Assembly (NCBI GenBank): GCA_963668655.2
Contig: CAXXPQ010000003.1
Span: 434,001 to 498,000, forward strand
DNA from: G963668655 sp963668655
GTDB lineage: Bacteria > Myxococcota_A > SURF-8
Direction: 5' to 3'
DNA: 64,000 nt
Part shown: positions 16,199-24,801 of the stretch, one piece after another
How the letters are laid out: the number at the start of each line of letters is the position of its first letter
How positions within the stretch are numbered: the first letter of the stretch is position 1
Notes under the pieces: generated by a model
What the model saw: only the letters and a program-made list of their open reading frames with translations
Databases searched by the model: none
Told to the model about the DNA's origin: nothing
Made by a program: the position numbers and the translations under genes

Positions 16199-17371
16199 AT
16201 GAAAATTCACGAACATCAGGGAAAGGAACTTTTCCGCCGTTTCGGAGTTCCCGTGCCGAAAGGGGGCGCGGCGTTCTCCGTGGAAGAAGCTCTGAAGATC
16301 GCGGAGGAGATCAAAAGCCCCGTCACCGTGGTCAAGGCCCAGATTCACGCCGGAGGGCGCGGCAAGGGCGGCGGGGTGAAACTGGCGAAATCGCCGGATG
16401 AGGTCCGCACGTATGCCGAAAGCATCCTGGGAATGAATCTGGTGACGCACCAGACCGGCCCGGAAGGCAAGATCGTCAAGCGCCTGCTGATCGAGGAAGG
16501 CAGCGCCATTCGGCGGGAACTCTACCTGGGCATGGTGCTCGACCGTTCCTCGAAAAGCATCGCCGTGATGGCCTCGACGGAGGGCGGCATGGAGATCGAG
16601 GAAGTCGCCGCGAAGACCCCGGAGAAGATCCTCACGATCCACACCAACGCCACCTCGGCCTTTCCGGCCTACCTGGGACGGGAACTGGCCTTCGGGCTGG
16701 AACTGGAGGGCAAGCAGGTGGGCCGTTTCGTGAAGCTTCTCACCAACCTCTTCCGCATGTTCACGGAACTGGACGCCTCACTTGTGGAGATCAATCCCCT
16801 GGTGGTCACCGAGGACGGCGAGCTGATCGCCCTGGACGCCAAGGTGAATTTCGACGACAACGCCCTCTTCCGCCACCCGGATATCGCGGAGATGCGCGAT
16901 CCCTCGGAAGAGGATCCCATGGAGTTGGAGGCCGTGGAGCACGGGCTGACGTACATTAAATTGGACGGCAACATCGGCTGCATGGTCAACGGCGCGGGCC
17001 TGGCCATGGCGACCATGGACGTCATTAAATACTACGGCGGCGAACCGGCCAACTTCCTGGACGTGGGCGGCGGAGCCAACGCCCAGCAGGTAGCCAAGGC
17101 TTTCAAGATCATTCTTTCGGACGAGAACGTGGAGGCCATTCTGGTCAACATCTTCGGCGGCATCATGCGTTGCGACGTAATCGCGGAGGGCGTCATTGCG
17201 GCCGTAAAGGAAGTGGGGCTTTCCATTCCGCTGGTGGTGCGCCTGTTCGGAACGAACATGGAGCAGGGCCGCGAGATGATCGCCAATTCGGGGCTCAATA
17301 TCATTCCGGCCGAGACGCTGAAGGACGGCGCGCAGAAGGTCGTGGGCGTGGTGAAAGGAGGCGCGGCATGA
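16199..17371 (+). CDS. sucC: Succinyl-CoA synthetase (ADP-forming) beta subunit
   Basis: A 390-residue protein, standard for SucC. It starts MKIHEHQGKELFRRFGVPVPKG, continues with the ATP-grasp segment VVKAQIHAGGRGKGGGVKLAKS, then EINPLVVTEDGELIALDAKVNFDDNALFRHP, and ends with the CoA-ligase domain (GNIGCMVNGAGLAMATMD; NFLDVGGGA; NIFGGIMRCDVIAEG). It converts succinyl-CoA to succinate with formation of ATP or GTP, as a heterotetramer or dimer with SucD in the TCA cycle. GAGGAGCGCC precedes the ATG. Its TGA stop overlaps the sucD start (ATGA at 17368-17371), ensuring coupled synthesis of the two subunits. Confidence 0.97.
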   Translation: MKIHEHQGKELFRRFGVPVPKGGAAFSVEEALKIAEEIKSPVTVVKAQIHAGGRGKGGGVKLAKSPDEVRTYAESILGMNLVTHQTGPEGKIVKRLLIEEGSAIRRELYLGMVLDRSSKSIAVMASTEGGMEIEEVAAKTPEKILTIHTNATSAFPAYLGRELAFGLELEGKQVGRFVKLLTNLFRMFTELDASLVEINPLVVTEDGELIALDAKVNFDDNALFRHPDIAEMRDPSEEDPMELEAVEHGLTYIKLDGNIGCMVNGAGLAMATMDVIKYYGGEPANFLDVGGGANAQQVAKAFKIILSDENVEAILVNIFGGIMRCDVIAEGVIAAVKEVGLSIPLVVRLFGTNMEQGREMIANSGLNIIPAETLKDGAQKVVGVVKGGAA

Positions 17372-18243
17372 GCATCCTGGTCGATTCGAACACGAAAGTC
17401 GTCGTTCAGGGCATCACCGGAAAGACGGGACAATTTCACGCCCGCCAGATGATGGAATACGGCACCCAGGTCGTCGCCGGGGTCACGCCCGGAAAGGGAG
17501 GAACGGACTTCGAAGGCGTTCCCATCTTCAACACGGTGAAGGAAGCCGTGAAGAAGGCCGGGGCCAACGCCGCCTTGATCTTCGTGCCGCCGCCCTTCGC
17601 CGCCGACGCCATTCTAGAGGCCGCCCATTCGGGCGTGGACCTGGTGGTGACCATCACCGAGGGCATTCCGGCGCTGGACATGGCGCGGGTGATGGACCAA
17701 ATCAAGCATCTGGACGTGAAGACCGTGGGACCGAACTGCCCCGGCGTCATCACGCCCGGCGTGGCCAAACTGGGCATCATGCCCGGCCCCATCCACAAGC
17801 CCGGCTCCGTGGGCGTCATCAGCCGCTCGGGCACGCTGACCTATTCCGCCGTACGGCAGCTCACCGCCGAGGGTCTGGGGCAGTCCACCTGCATCGGCAT
17901 CGGCGGCGACCCCATCATCGGGCTGTCTTTTGTAGATGTTCTGAAGCTTTTCGAGGCCGACCCGGACACCGAGGGCGTGGTGATGATCGGCGAGATCGGC
18001 GGGGACGGCGAAGAAAAAGCGGCCGAATTCATCCGCGATCACATGACGAAACCGGTGGTGAGCTTCATCGCGGGCCAGACGGCCCCTCCGGGAAAACGCA
18101 TGGGGCACGCCGGGGCGATCATCTCCGGCGGCAAGGGAACGGCGGCGGACAAGATCGCCAAGCTGAAGGAATGCGGCGTCAACGTGGCGCCCTCGCAGTC
18201 GGAGATCGGCCGCACCATGGCGGAAGTGCTGAATAAGGCGTAA
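17368..18243 (+). CDS. sucD: Succinyl-CoA synthetase alpha subunit
   Basis: The 291-residue SucD starts inside the end of sucC; a longer upstream frame is spurious. It has the CoA-binding domain (MSILVDSNTKVVVQGITGKTGQFHARQMMEYGT), NCPGVITPG, and the phosphohistidine loop MGHAGAIISGGKGTA with the active His at residue 247, matching the numbering of characterised enzymes. The pair is followed by a strong hairpin terminator at 18312-18351, so the transcript is a simple sucCD unit. Confidence 0.97.
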   Translation: MSILVDSNTKVVVQGITGKTGQFHARQMMEYGTQVVAGVTPGKGGTDFEGVPIFNTVKEAVKKAGANAALIFVPPPFAADAILEAAHSGVDLVVTITEGIPALDMARVMDQIKHLDVKTVGPNCPGVITPGVAKLGIMPGPIHKPGSVGVISRSGTLTYSAVRQLTAEGLGQSTCIGIGGDPIIGLSFVDVLKLFEADPDTEGVVMIGEIGGDGEEKAAEFIRDHMTKPVVSFIAGQTAPPGKRMGHAGAIISGGKGTAADKIAKLKECGVNVAPSQSEIGRTMAEVLNKA

Positions 18244-18311
18244 CGAAGATCGTCTTTCGTCCGCCGGGGCGACGACTCGCCCGACCTCACTCGATGGAAT
18301 GAATCCAAGCT

Positions 18312-18351
18312 CGCCACCCCCCGTTTTCGACGACGGAGGGTGGCGTTTTTT
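18312..18351 (+). terminator. Rho-independent terminator of sucCD
   Basis: CGCCACCC at the left pairs with GGGTGGCG at the right, about 69 bases after the sucD stop, and is followed by TTTTTT. Confidence 0.9.
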
Positions 18352-18476
18352 CGAGGTTCAACCCCCATTTTCGGGGAAATGCTTCGTTCGGTGAAAGAAA
18401 ACGGATGGGAACGCCCCATCCTCGATGGTGGGCTTTGGCCCCTTTTCTTTCATGCAAAAACTTTTTCCGAATACGC

Positions 18477-19688
18477 TCAGCGTTTGCGCCTGCGTTCGTC
18501 CCGGCGGCGTTTTTCCCGTGTTTTGCGTTTTTGGGGGGATCGCTTGCGTTCCTTGCGAACCGCCTTCCTTTTTTTTCGACGCTCTTCGCGAAGCTTCCCG
18601 CGATCCGGTTTCGCGGCTTTGGGCGCGGGAGCGTCCCCGCCCGTTTCCGTGGTCAGGGCGTGAATTACGTAGCCGTCGTAGATCCGGACATAGAGTCTGC
18701 CGTCCTGGATACGCAGATCCGAAAGCGATTTCGGCAGACGCACCTTCTGGATGTCCTTGCCCGTCCAGCGATTCAATACCGTAATGAAATCGGGTTCTTT
18801 CGTAAATCCGTATCCCGTCAGGATGTAGTCGCGATAGAGGATCATCGGCATGTTGGAGAGAATGTCGGCGGACTGCCAGAGAATTCCGTGCCCGCACAGA
18901 TCCAGGGCGACGATCCGGTTTCCCTTGAAGCCGATTTCACTGGCGTACCCGTTGTACTGCACCGTGGCGTAAACGACGTTTCCATCCCGCAGCAGTCCGG
19001 TGATTTCATTGCAGGCGGGCAGCGCATCGACGGGCAGTTCGGCGTACAGGCCGGGGTTATCCATGTCCTGGATCACGTAGCCGCAACGAATGGACGGCCA
19101 GCCGCGTTTGGAATTCTCTGCGGGCAGGATCTTGTCCACGATCGCCCGCAGGTTTTGTTCGCTGTCCAGAAGTTCGCGCCCCGGCTCGGCGAATCCTTTT
19201 CCTTCGGGAGTGTCGCCGCAGATTCCCAGGGTTTTCCAGAAGTTTTGGGCATCCTTGGAAAGAATGCCGCCCCGCCCCACATGACTGGGGTTGGGCGCCA
19301 CCCGGTCCAGGGAAAAATCGGTAATCAGTTTTGCGGCTCGCTTGGATTCCAGACGCCGTCCCAAAGGCTTGGGAAGATTTTTCTTTTCCTCCGGAATTTC
19401 CAGCGGTCGGCAGGCCGAACCGCCTTCCGGTGGATGGAAGGCCCCGGGAACGGCGGCCAATTCCTTCAAATCCGTGGGAATCGCGGAAGGATCGGCTTCG
19501 CTTTCTTTCGGAGTTTCCGCCGTTGCGGAAACGGGAGCGGGCGCATTTTGGGAGTTCATGGAGCGGGGACCGTGCCCCCGGGCATGAACGGAATCGAATC
19601 CGTCGGGAAACCCGAAAGACAACATGAAAAGCAGAAGGAAGATCATCGATATCCTTCCGGAAACGCCCGTTCTTTCCGCGACCAGCAT
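18477..19688 (-). CDS. Secreted protein, predicted beta-propeller with strongly basic C-terminal tail
   Basis: ATG 19688 follows AGGGAGTCGATGAC; the first 35 residues (with IFLLLFMLSFG and an HA-RG boundary) read as a Sec signal. A Pro/Ala/Glu-rich linker follows. The middle (about residues 150-350) has repeated strand patterns such as GYVIQDMDNPGLYAELP, NVVYATVQYNGYASEI, RIVALDLCGHGILW and FITVLNRWTGKDIQKVRLP, typical of propeller or PQQ-like blades. The last 50 residues are almost entirely Lys/Arg/Glu (KPDRGKLREERRKKRKAVRK onward). The tail could bind nucleic acid, anionic polymer or the cell surface. No enzyme motif was found. Confidence 0.7.
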   Translation of the reverse strand: MLVAERTGVSGRISMIFLLLFMLSFGFPDGFDSVHARGHGPRSMNSQNAPAPVSATAETPKESEADPSAIPTDLKELAAVPGAFHPPEGGSACRPLEIPEEKKNLPKPLGRRLESKRAAKLITDFSLDRVAPNPSHVGRGGILSKDAQNFWKTLGICGDTPEGKGFAEPGRELLDSEQNLRAIVDKILPAENSKRGWPSIRCGYVIQDMDNPGLYAELPVDALPACNEITGLLRDGNVVYATVQYNGYASEIGFKGNRIVALDLCGHGILWQSADILSNMPMILYRDYILTGYGFTKEPDFITVLNRWTGKDIQKVRLPKSLSDLRIQDGRLYVRIYDGYVIHALTTETGGDAPAPKAAKPDRGKLREERRKKRKAVRKERKRSPQKRKTREKRRRDERRRKR

Positions 19689-19809
19689 GTCATCGACTCC
19701 CTGAAAACATGGACCGGATATGAATTTTTCGGGCCTCGGGAACGCTCTCCATCGGGCTCGAAATCGCCGCCAAGCATAGCATTTCCCATGGACGCCGGTA
19801 AAGAAGATA

Positions 19810-19839
19810 TTGACTTTTCAGCGCCGCTGTGGCTTTGTA
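19810..19839 (+). promoter_or_regulatory. Possible promoter of rubredoxin gene
   Basis: TTGACT at 19810-19815 and TTTGTA at 19834-19839, 18 bases apart, lie about 45 bases before the rubredoxin start. Confidence 0.45.
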
Positions 19840-19884
19840 GTTTCGAAAGAGAAAACCATTCCAACGCACGCATCGAGGAAGAGC

Positions 19885-20055
19885 ATGGCCGACGAAAAGA
19901 AGAAATACATCTGCTCCGGCTGCGGCTACATCTACGACCCCGAAAAAGGCGACGCCACACAGAACGTCGCTCCGGGAACCGCCTTCGAGGATCTGCCGGA
20001 GGACTGGGTTTGCCCGATCTGCAAGATGAAAAAAGAGGCGTTCAACCCGGTCTGA
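19885..20055 (+). CDS. Rubredoxin
   Basis: A 56-residue protein, the typical size. MADEKKKYICSGCGYIYDPE gives the first iron ligands C10 and C13; DWVCPICKMKKEAF gives C43 and C46. PGTAFEDLPEDWVCP is the family signature. It carries one electron on a single Fe(SCys)4 centre. The start at 19885 is preferred to an upstream in-frame ATG because GAGGAA precedes it and the protein begins where other rubredoxins begin. No rubrerythrin, superoxide reductase or alkane hydroxylase lies adjacent, so its partner is not evident. Confidence 0.95.
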   Translation: MADEKKKYICSGCGYIYDPEKGDATQNVAPGTAFEDLPEDWVCPICKMKKEAFNPV

Positions 20056-20148
20056 TTTCGAGCGGCAAAGGAGGAATCGGGAGGCGTCCATTTCGTCTAG
20101 CTTCCCGATATCACCCGTCTTGTCGGTGTTTCCCGGGGGAAAATTTTC

Positions 20149-20178
20149 TTGGCATCGTCCGGGCGGGGGTGGTATTAC
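20149..20178 (+). promoter_or_regulatory. Possible promoter for zinc-ribbon/TPR gene
   Basis: TTGGCA at 20149-20154 and TATTAC at 20173-20178 are 18 bases apart, about 60 bases before ATG 20238. Confidence 0.4.
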
Positions 20179-20237
20179 GGATACTGTGCGCGAACGATCC
20201 GCCAGGATACGAAGCCTGACATAGGGAGGTTTGGGTA

Positions 20238-22376
20238 ATGAGGGTCAAATGTGACAACTGTTCGGCGGAATACAATATCGACGAAGCGAAGATCCCCGCC
20301 ACCGGTCTGGCCGTCAAATGCGTGAAATGCAATCATGTTTTCGTGGCGAAAAAGCCCGACGCCCCCGAGCCCGTGGAGCCCGTGGAGCCTGCGGCCCTGG
20401 GGGAATCGCCTTCGGCCCCTTCCGGTTCGAAGGAGCCCAGCCCCTATCGCACCCTGCGTACGGAAGACGGAAGCAGCTATAATTTCAAAGACATGTCCAC
20501 CATTCAGCGCTGGATCGTGGAGCACAAGGCCGTAGCCACGGATATGATCTCCGAAGACGGCGTGAACTGGAAGCCGCTTTCCGATATCGCGGAGCTGAAG
20601 CCCTTTCTGCAACTGATCGACAAGGCCAAAAGCAGCACGTCCACGCTCCAGGCCCAGCCGAAGAAGGTCGAACCTCCCAAAAAGGAGGAAGCTCCGCAAC
20701 CGCGCATGACCATGCAGATGTGGGCGGCCACTCCCGATCAACCGAAGCCGGAGGAAGCCGCTCCCGAACCCGCGCCCGCTCCGGCCCCGACCCCGGCACC
20801 CAAGCCGGAACCCAAGCCCGAACCCACTCCGGCTCCGACTCCGGAACCCACACCCGCGCCCGCGCCGACTCCGGAGCCCGAACCCGAGCCTGAGCCCACA
20901 CCCGAGCCTGAGCCCACGCCCACACCCGAGCCCACGCCCGAACCGCAAGAGGAAAAGCCGAAAGCGGAGAAAAAAGAGGAACCCGCTCCCGCCGCTCCAG
21001 CGGAATCGGAGGCTCGCGCCCAGGACTGGAGCGCCTGGGACGACGAAGAGCCGGGAGAAGCCAAGTCCGGCGGCGCGCTGAAATACGTCGCCATCGCGGC
21101 GGTGCTGATCGTGGTGGGACTGGCCGTGGCCTATTTCGCCGCTCCCGGACTGTTCGGCGGCGGCGGTATTTCCAAGGAAGACCAGGCCGCCATCGATGCC
21201 GCCCAGGGACAGGCGTTGCTCTACACGGACGCCGCGCTGAACCAGGCCGAGAACAGTCTGAAATCCATGATATCGGCCAAGCCGGAGCTTTATCCGGCCA
21301 TGGCGGCCCTGGCCGAAGTGCTCACGGCCCATTCCGAACTGCTTTCGCTTCAGAATCCGAGACGGGAAAAAGAACGGGACGCCCAATTGGCCTTGTTGAA
21401 GGAAGCGAACCGGAAATACGAAAAGGAAGGCAAAGCGGGAGATAAGAACGATCCGCTCTTGAAGGCCGCCGCCGAATTGAAAGCCAACGTGGACCGGCTG
21501 AATCTGGAAATCCAGACGGCGGATTCCTCCGCCAACGCGCTGTTGAAAAACGCGTATGCCCACGCGGGGAAAGCCTTCGAACTGGCTCCTCCGGAGGACG
21601 ATTTCGCCGTCAATCGCGCTCTGGCGGATTATTTCCGCATGGGCGACAATGCCTCCAAGGCCAACGAACACCTTGAAAAAGCCATGGCCAAAAACGGCGA
21701 GGACGCGCTGGTGCTGTACATCAAGGGCGCGTTGCAGATCAAGGATCCCTCGCTGGTGGCCGCCGGAAAACAGACGCTTCAGATGGCGATCATGAAAAAC
21801 GCGAACTTCATCCGCCCGAAATTCGCCCTGGCCGCCCTGGCCGTAAAGGAAAAGCAGACGGAAGAAGCCTTGAAGATCCTTAAGGAAATCCTGGCGAAGT
21901 CTCCTTCCCATCCCGTGGCCCTGGCCATGCAGGAAAGCCTGACGCCCAAGGCTTTGCCCGAACCCAAGGCGGAGGAAAAACCTTCCAAAAGCGAGCATCA
22001 CGCCAAGGCCGCCCCGAAAGTCACCTACGACAGCCTGTTCAAGCAGGCCGAAAGCCTGCGCAAGCGCGACGAATTCAAGCAGGCCGTGAAGATGTACCAG
22101 AAGGCGGCGGAAATAAAACCCACCGCCGAAGCCTACACCATGATGGGCTACTGCTATTACGACCTGGGCAACTTCCAGGGATCGTTGGACAATTTCAAGA
22201 AGGCGCTTGGAAGAAACGGCCGTTATGCCCGGGCTCTATACGGCATCGCCATCACCTACGACGAACTGGGAAACAAGTCCGGCGCCCTGAAGTATTTCAA
22301 GCAGTACCTGGAATATTATCCGGCCGGCAAGGATTCCGTGGTGGCCAAAAACGCCGTGGAGCGCCTGAGCCGATAA
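20238..22376 (+). CDS. Zinc-ribbon (MJ0042) / GYF-like / TPR single-pass membrane protein
   Basis: A 712-residue modular protein. Residues 1-38 form an MJ0042-type zinc ribbon (MRVKCDNCSAEYNI, then CVKCNHVF). Residues about 75-120 form a GYF-like DUF4339 module (YRTLRTEDGSSYNFKDMSTIQRWI through SDIAELKPFL). A long Pro/Glu/Ala linker (about 175-255) comes next, then one transmembrane helix (about 280-302, YVAIAAVLIVVGLAVAYFAA). The C-terminal region of more than 400 residues consists of TPR-like repeats, ending with ALYGIAITYDELGNKSGALKYFKQYLEYYP. This architecture is frequent in Myxococcota-like genomes and probably scaffolds protein complexes across the membrane. Strong terminator follows. 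Confidence 0.85.
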   Translation: MRVKCDNCSAEYNIDEAKIPATGLAVKCVKCNHVFVAKKPDAPEPVEPVEPAALGESPSAPSGSKEPSPYRTLRTEDGSSYNFKDMSTIQRWIVEHKAVATDMISEDGVNWKPLSDIAELKPFLQLIDKAKSSTSTLQAQPKKVEPPKKEEAPQPRMTMQMWAATPDQPKPEEAAPEPAPAPAPTPAPKPEPKPEPTPAPTPEPTPAPAPTPEPEPEPEPTPEPEPTPTPEPTPEPQEEKPKAEKKEEPAPAAPAESEARAQDWSAWDDEEPGEAKSGGALKYVAIAAVLIVVGLAVAYFAAPGLFGGGGISKEDQAAIDAAQGQALLYTDAALNQAENSLKSMISAKPELYPAMAALAEVLTAHSELLSLQNPRREKERDAQLALLKEANRKYEKEGKAGDKNDPLLKAAAELKANVDRLNLEIQTADSSANALLKNAYAHAGKAFELAPPEDDFAVNRALADYFRMGDNASKANEHLEKAMAKNGEDALVLYIKGALQIKDPSLVAAGKQTLQMAIMKNANFIRPKFALAALAVKEKQTEEALKILKEILAKSPSHPVALAMQESLTPKALPEPKAEEKPSKSEHHAKAAPKVTYDSLFKQAESLRKRDEFKQAVKMYQKAAEIKPTAEAYTMMGYCYYDLGNFQGSLDNFKKALGRNGRYARALYGIAITYDELGNKSGALKYFKQYLEYYPAGKDSVVAKNAVERLSR

Positions 22377-22408
22377 TTCGAAACACGAAAAAAAACACAA
22401 CAATCCCG

Positions 22409-22444
22409 GCGCATGGAGGCGAAAATTCCATGCGCTTTTTTATT
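22409..22444 (+). terminator. Rho-independent terminator
   Basis: GCGCATGGA at 22409-22417 pairs perfectly with TCCATGCGC at 22427-22435 and is followed by TTTTTTATT. Confidence 0.92.
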
Positions 22445-22457
22445 CGGAAAAAACGCC

Positions 22458-22667
22458 ATGCCGATTCCCGCTGAAATTCTGAAAAAAGCTCTCGAAATAG
22501 CCAAGCGGGGAAGTTCGATCGAGGAGCGCGAATCCTTCGAACGATCCTGCCGAGACCTTATGGAATACGCCGTTTCGCATCCCCTGGCGAACAGCGCGAA
22601 ACGCCGCGGAAAACCGCCCGAAAACGACGTGGAACTTATGGATATTACCGAAGATTCCGGCAAATAA
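22458..22667 (+). CDS. Small conserved-looking protein, unknown function
   Basis: An earlier in-frame ATG at 22413 lies inside the terminator hairpin, so ATG 22458 is preferred, giving 69 residues (MPIPAEILKKALEIAKRGSS...). The protein is hydrophilic, predicted helical, with clustered charged residues and an acidic end (NDVELMDITEDSGK). There is no signal peptide or metal motif. The upstream ribosome site is weak (GGAAAAAA). A symmetrical A/T-flanked hairpin follows at 22700. Existence is supported by codon usage and length only. Confidence 0.5.
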   Translation: MPIPAEILKKALEIAKRGSSIEERESFERSCRDLMEYAVSHPLANSAKRRGKPPENDVELMDITEDSGK

Positions 22668-22699
22668 TCCCGCCGTCCGGACGCCGCCGGGACCGAACG

Positions 22700-22721
22700 A
22701 AAAAAGCACGGTCGCTTTTTT
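22700..22721 (+). terminator. Probable bidirectional terminator
   Basis: AAAAAAGC-ACGGTC-GCTTTTTT forms an 8-bp stem with a hexaloop; the A and T runs would serve either strand. Confidence 0.65.
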
Positions 22722-23084
22722 ACAGATAACAATACGCTCATCGCGTTTTCACGAAAGCGTTTATCCAAACAATTTCGTGTAGATACAAGATCTTTCCTTG
22801 CGGAAAATGGCGAGGAAAACGTTCGATGCCGCCCCCGGAGACAAACGCGAAAAAAGTCCCCCGAAGGGGCCGAAAACGGCCTCCGCACCGGCCGGTGGTA
22901 CTACCACCAGCCCGAAATCCACCCGGACGCCCTCTTGAGAATCGGCCGTATCGAGGCCCAATTCAAGGACGATCGCCGCGCGTAAATCCATCGAAAAAGT
23001 GAAATTCCGAACTGGACAAGCGTCGCCGAGCCGCTATGATGGAAGATCGAAAGAATCGCTTCACTCACGAAAACAGGAGGCCCC
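22722..23084. other. Gap with an open frame lacking a start codon
   Basis: In the plus strand a frame is open across 22803-22985 and ends in peptide-like text (RTGRWYYHQPEIHPDALLRI, then GRIEAQFKDDRRA), yet I find no ATG, GTG or TTG in frame upstream. It may be the remnant of a gene. The rest holds no recognised site. Confidence 0.4.
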
Positions 23085-24320
23085 ATGTTCGACTATCTGC
23101 TGAACGACGTTCAACGGGACGCCCGGGATCGCGCCCGGGAATTCGCCCGCTCGATTCCATCCGATCTTCTGCGGGACATGGACGCCGACAAGGTGCATTT
23201 TCCCACCGATTATCTCGTGAAGGCGGCCAAGGCCGGGCTGCTCGGCCTGCGTTTCGACAAGGCCTACGGCGGCGGCGGGTTGGATTGGAAGGCCGAGGTC
23301 TGCGCGTTGGAGGAAATCGGCGTGCTGGGCGCGTCTCTGGCCTGCCTGTATTCGCTCGTCAGCATCGTGGGCGAGGCCATGCACGCCTTCGGGACGGAGG
23401 AACAGAAACGCAAGTATCTCGAACCCACGCTGAAGGGCGAGAAATTCTGCGCCGAGGCGCTTACCGAGCCCCGGGGCGGATCGGACTTTTTCGGCGCGAC
23501 CACGAAGGCCGTGGACGACGGCGACCACTTCGTTCTGAACGGGCAGAAGCGCTTTATCGTCGGCGGCGAGGGCGCGGACTATTTCCTGGTCTACGCGCGC
23601 ACGAATTTCGAGGAAGGCGTGCATCCGCACCGGGCGATCTCGGCGCTACTGGTGGACCGCGACGACACGGTGCAGGTGGAGCACCTCTACGGCCTGATGG
23701 GCACGCGCGGCGGGGGCACGAGCCGCATCGTCTTTCACGACACGCGGGTGCCGAAGGCCAACCTGATTCTCGGCCTGGACCGCGGCGCAGAGGTCTTCAA
23801 CCGCATGATGGTCCCCGAGCGGCTCACCACGGCGTCCGGCGCGGTGGGCGCGGCGCGGGCCGCCCTGGAAGTGGCCACGCGCTATTCCACCAAACGGCGC
23901 GCCTTCGGCAAAACGATCAACCGCTTTCAGGCGGTGGGCTTTCACATCGCCGAGTCCGTCGCCCGCCTGGACGCCGCGCGGGCGCTCGTCTGGGCCACGG
24001 CCTGCAAGGCCGACAGCGGCGAGGATCCCCGCCGCATGGTGTCCGAATCGAAAAAAATGTCCACCGAACTGGCCTGGGACATCGTAAACCGCTGCATGCA
24101 GGTGATGGGCGGCATCGGCTATACGGACGTGTTTCCCGTGGAGAAGATCCTGCGGGATATCCGCCTGATGATGATCTGGACGGGCACGAACGAGATCATG
24201 AACCTTCTGATCCAGCACGAGTGGTACAAGGAACGGGCGGCATGTCCGGTGCTGGGCCGCGACGTGGAGCCCGACGCCGCCGGCGCGGAAAACGAGGAGG
24301 AGAAGCACTTCGGGGATTGA
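23085..24320 (+). CDS. Acyl-CoA dehydrogenase family protein
   Basis: A 411-residue flavoprotein with all three ACAD domains: the N-terminal helical domain, a middle beta domain (ALTEPRGGSDFFGATTKA; LNGQKRFIVGGEGADYFLVYA) and the C-terminal helical bundle (MVPERLTTASGAVGAARAALEVATRYSTKRRAFGKTI; QVMGGIGYTDVFPVEKILRDIRL; WTGTNEIMNLLIQHEWY). It oxidises an acyl-CoA to the enoyl-CoA, passing electrons to ETF. Chain-length specificity is not predictable. AACAGGAGGCCCC precedes the ATG. No ETF, thiolase or hydratase gene is adjacent; the FadH-like enzyme and methylmalonyl-CoA epimerase elsewhere in the window are plausible pathway partners. Confidence 0.93.
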   Translation: MFDYLLNDVQRDARDRAREFARSIPSDLLRDMDADKVHFPTDYLVKAAKAGLLGLRFDKAYGGGGLDWKAEVCALEEIGVLGASLACLYSLVSIVGEAMHAFGTEEQKRKYLEPTLKGEKFCAEALTEPRGGSDFFGATTKAVDDGDHFVLNGQKRFIVGGEGADYFLVYARTNFEEGVHPHRAISALLVDRDDTVQVEHLYGLMGTRGGGTSRIVFHDTRVPKANLILGLDRGAEVFNRMMVPERLTTASGAVGAARAALEVATRYSTKRRAFGKTINRFQAVGFHIAESVARLDAARALVWATACKADSGEDPRRMVSESKKMSTELAWDIVNRCMQVMGGIGYTDVFPVEKILRDIRLMMIWTGTNEIMNLLIQHEWYKERAACPVLGRDVEPDAAGAENEEEKHFGD

Positions 24321-24377
24321 GGAAGAAACGAGAGTTGTAGCTAACCAAGATAAACTTTTTTCGGAAGGAGAAGAACA

Positions 24378-24680
24378 ATGCCGGAATTCGGATCGCCTTT
24401 TTCGGGGCTCGCCAGCGACAGAAAACTGACGAACGAGGAACTCGTCCGCGCGATTCGCTTCATGGTCGCCGCCGAGTATGAAGCCATTCAACTTTATATG
24501 CAACTGGCGGAGTCCACGGACAACAAGCTCGCCATCGAAGTCCTCAAAGATATCGCGGATGAAGAGAGAGTCCATGCCGGGGAGTTTCTGCGGCTGCTGA
24601 AGGAGTTGGAGCCGGAAGAAGAGAAATTCTACGCGGAGGGAGCCGAGGAAGTCGAAGAAGAAATCGAGAAGATGAAATAG
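24378..24680 (+). CDS. EncFtn-like short ferritin-fold protein
   Basis: A 100-residue, two-helix protein started by GGAAGGAGAAGAACA-ATG. Helix one contains AAEYEAIQLYMQLAE and helix two DIADEERVHAGEFLRLL. The ligand set E33, E63 and H66, with an aromatic at Y40, has the same spacing as the iron site of encapsulated ferritins (E32, E62, H65 and Y39 in the Rhodospirillum protein). Such proteins dimerise to form a ferroxidase centre between subunits. The C-terminus is highly acidic (EEVEEEIEKM) and I see no typical encapsulin-targeting tail, nor an encapsulin gene in the window. Alternative: a free rubrerythrin-like mini-ferritin. Confidence 0.8.
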   Translation: MPEFGSPFSGLASDRKLTNEELVRAIRFMVAAEYEAIQLYMQLAESTDNKLAIEVLKDIADEERVHAGEFLRLLKELEPEEEKFYAEGAEEVEEEIEKMK

Positions 24681-24693
24681 GCTCGGAGCGGGT

Positions 24694-24755
24694 TGTCGGG
24701 CATGTTTCATGCCCAGCAAACCGCCCTGTGGGTCGGGCGGGAGATTTACCCGACA
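24694..24755. other. Structured intergenic element with competing hairpins
   Basis: TGTCGGG (24694-24700) can pair with CCCGACA (24749-24755), enclosing CCGCCC/GGGCGG (24721-24726 with 24735-24740). An alternative hairpin GGGCATG-TTT-CATGCCC (24698-24714) shares the GGG. It lies at the junction between the core genes and an AT-rich accessory patch, so it may be a small mobile repeat or a transcription-end element. Confidence 0.45.
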
Positions 24756-24801
24756 CACGTTACTGCGACAAGAGGCTTGGTAAGTATTTAAGGAGATACA
24801 G

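Noticed and set aside
18405..19884. Long plus frame leading into the rubredoxin region
   Set aside because: It is the antisense of the basic-tailed propeller protein and ends in another frame from rubredoxin.
24694..24760. attC-like recombination site
   Set aside because: It lacks the paired R-box core sequences, and there is no integrase gene in the window.
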